From Metabacillus lacus (GTDB taxonomy: Bacteria > Bacillota > Bacilli > Bacillales > Bacillaceae), in contig NZ_WKKI01000035.1 of assembly GCF_009674805.1 (NCBI RefSeq), positions 1-43,008 of the forward strand: a stretch of 43,008 nucleotides of DNA. The letters are read 5' to 3'. Shown piece by piece: positions 1-6,843 of the stretch. Below the pieces are notes generated by a model, which was not told where the DNA came from, made no database searches, and saw only the letters and a list, made by a program, of their open reading frames with translations. Numbering within the stretch: position 1 is the stretch's first letter; each line of letters begins with the position of its first letter. The position numbers and the translations under genes are program-made.

Positions 1-153
1 GTGGAGGAAGAGGCAGAAATAAATAAGGCTTTTGTACAAAAATCTCCAGAATTACTCTTGAAAATTCCAGAAAACCAGGAATTATTTACGAAGTCTGAAC
101 TGGATGAACTGTTGCCTATAGCTAAGCAAGCGCTCATGGAATTAGAAGATTAA
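1..153 (+). CDS. 3' end of an unidentified gene (cut by window edge)
   Basis: An open frame runs from the first base to a TAA at 151-153 and encodes about 50 acidic residues ending in QALMELED. It opens with GTG, but no ribosome site can be seen because the window begins there, so it is probably the C-terminus of a longer protein. The composition (Glu/Leu/Lys-rich, helical) gives no function. It is co-directional with the next two small genes. Confidence 0.5.
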   Translation: MEEEAEINKAFVQKSPELLLKIPENQELFTKSELDELLPIAKQALMELED

Positions 154-276
154 CTTCTTGATATATTGTAGTTTAATAGATGGGGAAAGGTTTAAGTATA
201 AATGGAAATTCATTAGAACGTATAAGCCTTATAAACCATATGCCCTTTTCATAACTATTAATGATAAGGAGGTTCT

Positions 277-663
277 ATGAAAAACAACAAATTTGCAGTA
301 TATAATGGAAATGAATATTCAGCAGAAATGAAGAAAGATGGGCGTATTATTTTGCTTTCAGAAAATTCAAAAGAAGAATTAAATGGTTTTGAAAAAAAAT
401 CAATAAACAATCAAACCATATACGTTAAATATGTAACACTAAGTGAAATTGGGCAAATTTATCATAAAAGGAAGAAAGCACACTATCGAGGGTATGAATT
501 TGAAGTAGTTGAACAGAAAGATAAAATGATATCCATTGTGACCATGATTGGTGATCATAAAGTATGGGAAAGTATTGGTATGAATTGTATAGACAAAGGT
601 ATTTACCAAAAATGGGTTAATAAAGATGATGTCATCCTAGAGGTTATAAAAGAAAAGATATAG
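277..663 (+). CDS. hypothetical protein, 128 aa
   Basis: The ATG at 277 follows a clear AAGGAGG ribosome site eight bases upstream. The product is a soluble, Lys-rich 128-aa protein without signal peptide or membrane segment and with mixed alpha/beta character. I do not recognise the family. The gene is strongly AT-rich. Its company (a series of short, unrelated single genes) resembles loci where immunity-type proteins for secreted toxins collect, but nothing in the sequence proves that. Confidence 0.7.
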   Translation: MKNNKFAVYNGNEYSAEMKKDGRIILLSENSKEELNGFEKKSINNQTIYVKYVTLSEIGQIYHKRKKAHYRGYEFEVVEQKDKMISIVTMIGDHKVWESIGMNCIDKGIYQKWVNKDDVILEVIKEKI

Positions 664-824
664 GGACGAAGGGGCAGTCACATTGTACTGAGAACAATGA
701 TAAACATAAACCAAATGAAGCAGTTGTTGTCTTAATGATAAATCATGCAGCTGTTTTTTTTGCTCTTTTCTTAAACAATACTGCTCTATGATATGATATC
801 TGCATAGTTATTAAGGAGGTTGTT

Positions 825-1106
825 ATGAGCAAGCCACTTGAATTAGATGGTGCAAAGGTTTTAGTGTTCACTAAGAATGACACTACCAAACTATTAATGG
901 TGTTTGAAGAAGAAGAAGGTTCACCTAGGGAAGTACCGATTACTGCGTTAGCTATTGCGGAATACGATAATGACGATAGATTTTATCTATTTTTATGCGA
1001 CAAGGATTGGGAAGTGCAAGCTGATTATCTTTTCGACTCAGTTGAAGAATCTATGCATTTTGCAGCAAAAGAATTTGGCATTTTCGAAAAAGAGTGGTCA
1101 GTTTAA
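825..1106 (+). CDS. hypothetical protein, 93 aa
   Basis: The ATG at 825 is preceded by AAGGAGG at ideal spacing. The protein is acidic and soluble (many Asp/Glu), with no signal peptide and no membrane segment, and starts MSKPLELDGAKVLVF. I do not recognise the family. It stands alone, 161 bp after the preceding gene, and is followed by a 370-bp gene-free stretch. The small acidic nature would fit an immunity or regulatory protein, but this is speculation. Confidence 0.7.
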   Translation: MSKPLELDGAKVLVFTKNDTTKLLMVFEEEEGSPREVPITALAIAEYDNDDRFYLFLCDKDWEVQADYLFDSVEESMHFAAKEFGIFEKEWSV

Positions 1107-1476
1107 ACTTATGTGAATTTGATAGCGAATGGGACTTAATCAATATCCCATGAGAAGGGAAGCTGCTTTGACGATATCTTAAATTGAATAAAACCTGTTT
1201 TAATGTAACATTAACGATTAAGAAATGCTACATAGATTTCCAAAACTACTGATCTTCTATAAAAAAATGTTAACCTCTTTTGATATATTTTTTCAAAAAT
1301 TTCCTCCGTTTATTTTCCTGGAAAATTAAGTAAGTATGTAATGTCCTGATCTCCACTCCCCAACGACGAACCCGCCGTCTATTATAAATGTAGGTATTTA
1401 TATACTTACAATACTTGAGACATTAAAGACATTGTTGAGTGCACAAAGTAAGATGTCACTTTTTAGGAGGAGTTAT
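1107..1476 (+). other. gene-free stretch before the propeller-like gene
   Basis: About 370 bp without a supported gene. It is AT-rich except for a short GC-rich patch around 1350-1385. I see no convincing RNA gene or clean hairpin with a T-run. The promoter of the gene starting at 1477 must lie here, but no strong -35/-10 pair stands out. Confidence 0.4.
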
Positions 1477-2412
1477 ATGTTTGGAATGAGAGAGATAAGA
1501 AAACTTCAACCTTCTTTTCAAGTAAAATTATCAAGAAAGCATCGATTGTTATGCCATACAATGGCTAGCAAAACTATTGTATATGATACAAACTCATGGG
1601 AAAAAACATTTGAACTTTCTAAAAAAAATCCTGGATATATTAAATTCTCTAGAAATAACGGTTACTTTTATATAAAAAACACTACTGGCACTATATATAT
1701 GTATAACACGGAAGAGTTTGATTTAATTAAAACAGTCAAATCAAATAAAGCATATAAAATGATTGAAGGGGATTTTGGTCTAACTAAAGATGAGTTTATT
1801 ATCTTGGACACTGTACAAACCAAAAATGGAAAACAATTAGCTCTTATTAATGCCAAGGATAATAAATATCAAATTCTTACTTCCTTTGAGGATTTAAATA
1901 CAATCCTTTATTACCACCATTATGTTTTGGATGAAAACTCTCACTATTTTACTATTAGTCAGGTTGATAAGGATTCTGATATGCGTGTAAACAAGCTGTT
2001 AAAGGTTAAAGAGGAAACTAATGGATCAGTCATAACAGTTTCTACCCATCCAGAACTTTCATATTGGAATTCATTAATTTACAATTCTATACATCAAGTA
2101 TATATTGTAATAAAAGAAAGAAATCTTGTTATAGTAGATTCAAACTTTAAAATGATATTAAACAAAAAATCTATAGTTGAAAATGAGCAACAAATTGTTG
2201 GATATTTCCTTCATGTTCATCAATCAGCTAATGGTAAGTTCATAATTGTAACTTATAGTGAGCAGATCTTTATTATCCGCTTCCAAGGGTTACAGGTTAT
2301 TGTTACAGAAAGGGTTCCATATCCTTGTTTTGCGGAATTTAGTGAAGATGATGATTATTTGCTTATAGGTACCTGGGAAAATGGATATGTTTTAGAAAAT
2401 AATTTAGAGTAG
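1477..2412 (+). CDS. probable beta-propeller-like hypothetical protein, 311 aa
   Basis: The frame is open from 1432, but the ATG at 1477 is preceded by TAGGAGG and is the likely start, giving MFGMREIRKLQ. The product has no signal peptide or membrane helix. It shows repeated blocks of about 40-45 residues with hydrophobic beta-strand patterns, each with a variation on 'I-x-D-T/S...W/F' (for example IVYDTNSWEK, IYMYNTEEFD, IVIVDSNFK-like). This is the look of a WD40/YVTN-type propeller. The gene is AT-rich like its neighbours and monocistronic. The fold is inferred from pattern only and the function is unknown. Confidence 0.65.
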   Translation: MFGMREIRKLQPSFQVKLSRKHRLLCHTMASKTIVYDTNSWEKTFELSKKNPGYIKFSRNNGYFYIKNTTGTIYMYNTEEFDLIKTVKSNKAYKMIEGDFGLTKDEFIILDTVQTKNGKQLALINAKDNKYQILTSFEDLNTILYYHHYVLDENSHYFTISQVDKDSDMRVNKLLKVKEETNGSVITVSTHPELSYWNSLIYNSIHQVYIVIKERNLVIVDSNFKMILNKKSIVENEQQIVGYFLHVHQSANGKFIIVTYSEQIFIIRFQGLQVIVTERVPYPCFAEFSEDDDYLLIGTWENGYVLENNLE

Positions 2413-2457
2413 TTACAAATAGCTTTTTAGGATACCAAAAAGTAAATTTGAAAAAAA

Positions 2458-2490
2458 ATACACGCCTTTATTAGAAATAAAGGTGTGTAT
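2458..2490 (-). terminator. strong hairpin terminator for the minus-strand gene at 2557-3657
   Basis: A 15-bp stem with a single G-T pair and a 3-nt loop (AGA). On the minus strand it is followed directly by a run of eight T (the A-run at 2450-2457). It lies 67 nt beyond the stop of the minus-strand gene and serves that gene, not the plus-strand gene ending at 2412. Confidence 0.8.
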
Positions 2491-2556
2491 CGGGTAGAAA
2501 ATAGTGTCTTCGATGTCAGCCGAATACAATCACAAATGTAATTCATTCGCTGGTGC

Positions 2557-3657
2557 TTACTTCATTACAACATCACGGCTGGTAAAGTCCTGTATATATA
2601 GGAGAAGTTCAGCATCAATGCGAACAGTGTCCTTAGGAAACGGTTCTTCAATCATTGCAGCCTTTAACTTACTTCCTGATTTGCCTGCAGGAAGATCAGG
2701 GTGAATTGAAATGTTCACAGAGTTGCTGCCATCATCTTCAGGCACGGCATCTAAATAGGCTTTCGTGAAAAATTGGAGAGTGAGATACTCCTCACATTCG
2801 TATTCAATGACTGGGTAGCACATTCCTTTTGGACATGTTTTTAAAAGGCTCTTTTCAAGAGCTGCTTTCATTGAAGTCAGCCGCTTTGGATTCAACGGAA
2901 CATGAGACTCCTGTTTAGCGAGGTCTTTTTCCATCTCTGCCCAAACATCCATTAAGTAGACCCGGTTTATGTGTGCCCAATGCTCTTGACCGGTTACTCC
3001 ATTTTGAAACTTTATTTTGTTGAGACTGTGATTACCTACTATCAATGTAATAGGTTGTTCTACTGGAAAAGATTTGTTTTCGGGTCCTATTATAAACTGA
3101 AGTGTTGGATTTTCGCCGAACAATGGAATGGCGGAATATTCACCATCTAACTCCATACTTACTAAAAAAAGACTTTCTATACTCTGTAAATCAATACCGT
3201 CTGGCTGCCAGCCCCTATGCAGAAACTCGTAAATTAACAGTATTGACTTCCATTCGTGACTACTAAGCTGGTGACTGCTCCAAGAATTCACTTCAAATTC
3301 ACTTTCCCCAAGGGATATCTTCCTTACTCCCTGAAAAGGATTTGCCGCTTCAATTGAGTTTGAACACAGCAATCTCATCCTGTTAGTCTCGGATACTTCA
3401 GGAAGGCAGGACAAGCAATCCTCACCGTTCTCGTCCATATATTGCAGAAAATCCTGTTGATCTGCCGCAGCTTCTGCCTCCTGAAGCCTTCTACAAAAGT
3501 CTTCATCATATTGCAATACTAAAAGCCGCATGGTTGTCCCCTCACGCACAATGCCCATCACATGACAAATTACTCCGTCCATTTCAGCAGTTTTTCCAAT
3601 CACCATCATTTCCTCGGTCTCATCTAAGAGTTCCTTTAAGTATCTTATGTTCATCAT
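2557..3657 (-). CDS. hypothetical protein, 366 aa
   Basis: A long intact minus-strand frame starting with two consecutive ATG codons (3657, 3654) and ending before a strong terminator. The protein is soluble and rich in acidic residues and Cys/Met, with no signal peptide or membrane segment. I do not recognise a family. Near the C-terminus the peptide PDLPAGKSG is encoded by a 26-bp near-perfect palindrome (2675-2700), which looks like an inserted repeat read through in frame. The ribosome site is weak (a GGGGT-type sequence). A plus-strand frame at 2504-2704 is only its shadow. Confidence 0.75.
   Translation of the reverse strand: MMNIRYLKELLDETEEMMVIGKTAEMDGVICHVMGIVREGTTMRLLVLQYDEDFCRRLQEAEAAADQQDFLQYMDENGEDCLSCLPEVSETNRMRLLCSNSIEAANPFQGVRKISLGESEFEVNSWSSHQLSSHEWKSILLIYEFLHRGWQPDGIDLQSIESLFLVSMELDGEYSAIPLFGENPTLQFIIGPENKSFPVEQPITLIVGNHSLNKIKFQNGVTGQEHWAHINRVYLMDVWAEMEKDLAKQESHVPLNPKRLTSMKAALEKSLLKTCPKGMCYPVIEYECEEYLTLQFFTKAYLDAVPEDDGSNSVNISIHPDLPAGKSGSKLKAAMIEEPFPKDTVRIDAELLLYIQDFTSRDVVMK
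2675..2700. repeat. 26-bp palindrome inside a coding region (PstI-type core CCTGCAGG)
   Basis: The element reads CCTGAT, then a centre with CCTGCAGG, then ATCAGG, and is palindromic apart from a few paired mismatches. On the minus strand it encodes DLPAGKSG inside the 366-aa protein. Read on the plus strand it gives almost the same peptide (DLPAGRSG), as expected of a palindrome. It looks like a small repetitive extragenic-type palindrome captured in a gene. Confidence 0.6.
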
Positions 3658-3998
3658 TTTCTCTACCCCATTTTAATTTAACTTTCTATTTTTCTATTAT
3701 ATGAAAAATGGTGTTATAACTCTATTCATTTACAGACTAAATGCTTATACCCCTATTCATCTCGGCAAATTATGATAAATGATCCTTTCATTACAGTACT
3801 CGAACAAGATGATTTCCATAAATGGTTCTGCGTGCCGAGATTAATATACTGTTCCATATAAACAAAAAACAATAATGTCGTTATAGTTGAATAAATAGCA
3901 CTTATTTCCAAAAAAACATTCCTGCTAGTTTTGAATATCATGTATACTTTAAATAGTTGAAACGAAAGTAAGTAAGTCTTTTTACTAGGAGAAACATT
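3658..3998 (+). other. divergent intergenic region, promoter of the two-component system
   Basis: A 341-bp AT-rich stretch between the divergent 366-aa gene and the response-regulator gene. A -10-like TATACT lies near 3940, and a GGAGAAAC-type ribosome site precedes the ATG at 3999. I see no copy of the TAAGAATT boxes that stand in front of the downstream exporter genes. A 62-aa minus-strand frame here has no ribosome site and is not supported. Confidence 0.4.
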
Positions 3999-4687
3999 AT
4001 GAAGGTAGAATGTTTAATTGTTGATGATGAGATTGCTTTAGCTGAGACAACATGTGAATATTTCAATATGTTTGAAGTTACAACGGCATTTGTGACAACT
4101 GCAGATGAGTGCGAACGTTTTGTTGATGCTCATGAACCTTCATTGATTCTTCTTGATATTAACTTGGGAAATGCCTCTGGCTTTGATTTATGTAAAAAAT
4201 TGCGCTTATCAACGCAGATTCCCATTCTATTCATCAGTGCACGTTCCAGTGATGATGATGTGCTGATTGCTCTAAACATAGGTGGAGACGATTACATTCA
4301 AAAACCTTACACTTTAAGTATCTTACTGGCAAAAGTAAAAGCTGTCCTTAAAAGAGTTGGCAGTAGTTCCGGCAAACAGGAGGAAGTGTTAGAATTTGGA
4401 CAAATTCAAATCGACACGCAGCTGCATCGAGTACGAGTAAATGGTGCTGATATTCAGCTTACAACAATGGAATATAAACTCTTTTGTCATATTTAACGAA
4501 GAATAAAAACCGGATCATCACAAAAGCTGAATTGTTTCAAAATGTATGGGGAGATTCTTTTGTTGGAGATGGAACCCTGAATGTACATATTCGGCATCTG
4601 CGGGAAAAAGTTGAGAGCAATGCGAAGGACCCGCAATTCATCAAAACCGTTTGGGGAACAGGTTATGTTCTTGAGGATGTTACTTAA
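3999..4687 (+). pseudogene. OmpR-family response regulator interrupted by a frameshift
   Basis: Two overlapping frames together encode one OmpR-type regulator. The first (3999-4496) has the receiver domain: acidic pair Asp9/Asp10, phospho-acceptor Asp53 in LLDIN, Ser80 and Lys102 in QKPY. It runs into the winged-helix domain as far as MEYKLFCHI and stops. The second (4484-4687) continues in another frame with SYLTKNKNRIITKAELF and ends in the typical HIRHLREKVE...GTGYVL. The break is at about 4484-4497. Restoring the family's usual spacing needs a net change of two bases. The kinase gene starts at the very next base (TAA then ATG). The break could be genuine inactivation or a base-calling error; both halves are well conserved, so it is recent either way. 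Confidence 0.85.
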
Positions 4688-5953
4688 ATGAAAGTGAAAT
4701 TCATAATTTTTACTATTACAGTAGTTTTTATTACTGGTATTCTTCTGTCTGTTATAGTGATAAGGAATAATAGTATGGAAGAAGTAGATCTTGCAGCTAT
4801 AAATGATGTAATAAAAACTGCCGAAAATAATTGGGGACAAATTAGTGAAGAAACCTTCCGTACCATAGACCTGAAACAACCCTTCACGATTATAGATGTC
4901 ATGGAAAACGAAATATATCAAACACCAGAAAATCCTTATATTGATAATCACGAATCCATTAAAAATAGAGATATATTTATTGATTTAAAGAATCATAATG
5001 AGGTTGCAGGGAAATTAATTATCCGCAATCAAGAACAGGAAAACGTGGAGAAATTGAAAAGTGAATTGATTCTATCCATCAGTTTCATCTTGGGTTTGTT
5101 ATTGATTATGAGTGTGTTCTATATGATTTATCTTCACAGGACGTTATTAAAACCCTTTGAGCAACTTCAAGGTATCGCCGCAAATGTGGCCAGGGGCAAT
5201 TTTAATATACCTTTGAACATGAAAAAAAACAATTATTTTGGTGCGTTTACGGAAAGTTTCGATTTATTGCGTGAAGAGCTTGATGCTGCACGCAAAAGGG
5301 AGTATGAATCTAACCGGAGTAAAAAAGAGCTTGTAGCGGCAATTAGTCATGATATCAAGACGCCTGTCGCTTCAATTAAAGCGGTTAGTGAATTAATGCT
5401 TTTACAGACAAAAGATGATAAGGTGATTAGGCAAGTGAACACGATATACTCGAAAGCAGAGCAGATTGACTTACTTATCACAGATATGTTTCACGCCACG
5501 TTGAAAGAACTGGAGCAGTTAAAGATCACGGTCACCGAAGAATCGAGCGAGGTCCTTGTTAACATGATCGAACATGTCAATTATGATCAGCAAATCCTCT
5601 GCGCCCCCATTCCACAATGCATGATTGAAATGGATACCCTGCGGATGCAGCAGGTCATCGACAATATTATCAGTAATTCATATAAATATGCAGGAACAAA
5701 AGTTACCATTCAGTCTGAGATTCATCAGGGGTTTCTTGAACTCCACATAATCGACTACGGACCTGGAATGAGCGAAGAAGAATTACCTTTGGTGTTCAAC
5801 AAATATTATCGTGGTAAAAATGTCAGCGGAAAGAATGGTTCAGGCCTTGGTTTATATATATCAAAGTATTTAATTGAAAAAATGTGTGGGCAGATTCACT
5901 GTTACGACCGAAAAGATGGGTTTACAGTAGTGTTAAAAATTAAACTTGCTTGA
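4688..5953 (+). CDS. sensor histidine kinase, 421 aa
   Basis: Membrane sensor kinase of the classical type. It has a first membrane helix at about residues 4-26, an extracellular domain of about 100 residues, a second helix at about 127-149, then HAMP, the phospho-acceptor His221 in the H-box AISHDIKTP, an N-box with Asn326/Asn330, and G-boxes DYGPG (356-360) and GSGLGL (384-389). All catalytic motifs are intact. The large extracellular domain argues against the loop-only BceS type. The ATG directly follows the stop of the regulator gene, so the two are co-transcribed. It should phosphorylate the adjacent, frameshifted regulator and control the exporter genes downstream. Confidence 0.9.
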   Translation: MKVKFIIFTITVVFITGILLSVIVIRNNSMEEVDLAAINDVIKTAENNWGQISEETFRTIDLKQPFTIIDVMENEIYQTPENPYIDNHESIKNRDIFIDLKNHNEVAGKLIIRNQEQENVEKLKSELILSISFILGLLLIMSVFYMIYLHRTLLKPFEQLQGIAANVARGNFNIPLNMKKNNYFGAFTESFDLLREELDAARKREYESNRSKKELVAAISHDIKTPVASIKAVSELMLLQTKDDKVIRQVNTIYSKAEQIDLLITDMFHATLKELEQLKITVTEESSEVLVNMIEHVNYDQQILCAPIPQCMIEMDTLRMQQVIDNIISNSYKYAGTKVTIQSEIHQGFLELHIIDYGPGMSEEELPLVFNKYYRGKNVSGKNGSGLGLYISKYLIEKMCGQIHCYDRKDGFTVVLKIKLA

Positions 5954-5957
5954 TAAT

Positions 5958-6011
5958 TAAGAATCCCTTAAGAATTGCACAAAGATTCTATAAGAATTCA
6001 TTTAGTATGAT
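5958..6011 (+). promoter_or_regulatory. four 11-bp-phased TAAGAATT boxes with a -10: likely response-regulator operator of the exporter operon
   Basis: Starting four bases after the kinase stop, TAAGAAT(T) occurs at 5958, 5969 and 5991, and a degenerate copy (CAAAGATT) sits at 5980. The period is therefore exactly 11 bp over four boxes, one helical turn each. A -10-like TATGAT follows at 6006-6011, seven bases after the last box, with no good -35 at the right place. This is the layout of promoters activated by OmpR/PhoB-type regulators, in which the boxes replace the -35. The regulator encoded just upstream is the obvious candidate. Confidence 0.7.
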
Positions 6012-6040
6012 AAGACTGTAAACTTCTTACAGTCTTTTTT
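6012..6040 (+). terminator. terminator of the two-component operon, overlapping the exporter promoter
   Basis: A perfect 10-bp stem (AAGACTGTAA with TTACAGTCTT) and a 5-nt loop, followed by a T-run to 6040. It begins one base after the putative -10 of the exporter promoter. Transcripts starting there would lack the 5' arm of the hairpin, so only read-through from the kinase gene would be terminated. Confidence 0.8.
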
Positions 6041-6074
6041 CTATACAGTGAAGTAACAAAAGGGAGATGGGTAC

Positions 6075-6836
6075 ATGACAAAAACAATTATTAAAACGGA
6101 AAAGCTCTGCAAAACCTTTTCAAGTGGCGGAATACAGCAGCATGTATTAAAAAATTTAGATATGAACCTAATTCAAGGGGATTTTACCATCATAATGGGC
6201 AGTTCAGGATCCGGAAAATCCACACTGCTCTATGCAATAAGCGGCATGGATAAACCAACGTTGGGTATCGTTGATTTTGCAGGGGAAAATATTGCAGCAT
6301 TAAACAATGATCAACTCGCAATATTTAGAAGGAAAAATTGCGGTTTCGTGTTTCAGCAAATTTATTTATTAGACAATATGAGCGTACTTGATAATATTCT
6401 TACAAGTGGTCTGTTAGTAAACAATAATAAGCGGGAACTGGTCAAGCTGGCAAAGGATTTATTAATACAAATAGGGATCGATGAGAATGCTTGGTCTAAA
6501 TTTCCCACTCAGCTTTCAGGCGGTGAGGCTCAGCGGGTTGGAATTGTGAGAGCAATCATTAACAATCCAAAAGTAATATTTGCAGATGAACCAACAGGTG
6601 CCTTAAACTCCTTAGCTAGTGATAATGTTTTAGATGTATTCACACATGTTAACCGCGATGGACAGAGTATTGTCTTGGTTACTCATGATATGAAAACTGC
6701 ATTGCGAGGAAATAGAATTATCTATCTGAAAGATGGCGTCATTTGCGGTGACTTGCAGCTGGGTGCTTACACTGAGAATGATCCAATCGAGCGCCATGAA
6801 AAGCTTAGAATTTTCCTTGCAGAAATGGGGTGGTAA
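6075..6836 (+). CDS. ABC transporter ATP-binding protein, MacB/LolD type, 253 aa
   Basis: Nucleotide-binding subunit with Walker A GSSGSGKST at residues 42-50, the Q-loop FVFQQ, signature LSGGEAQR, Walker B VIFADEPTGALNS and the H-loop VTHDM. The GEAQR signature and the FQQ Q-loop are usual in the MacB/LolD/BceA group, which pairs with FtsX-like permeases. It starts at the ATG at 6075 behind GGGAGATGG. The stop at 6836 is followed after seven bases by the permease start. It probably powers extrusion or removal of a peptide or lipid-directed antimicrobial at the cytoplasmic membrane; the substrate is not visible from sequence. Confidence 0.9.
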   Translation: MTKTIIKTEKLCKTFSSGGIQQHVLKNLDMNLIQGDFTIIMGSSGSGKSTLLYAISGMDKPTLGIVDFAGENIAALNNDQLAIFRRKNCGFVFQQIYLLDNMSVLDNILTSGLLVNNNKRELVKLAKDLLIQIGIDENAWSKFPTQLSGGEAQRVGIVRAIINNPKVIFADEPTGALNSLASDNVLDVFTHVNRDGQSIVLVTHDMKTALRGNRIIYLKDGVICGDLQLGAYTENDPIERHEKLRIFLAEMGW

Positions 6837-6843
6837 AGTGATT

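Noticed and set aside
2504-2704. Plus-strand 66-aa frame
   Set aside because: It is antisense to the intact 366-aa minus-strand gene and its similar peptide arises from the shared palindrome.
3753-3941. Minus-strand 62-aa frame between divergent genes
   Set aside because: No ribosome site, and it lies in the expected promoter region of the two-component system.
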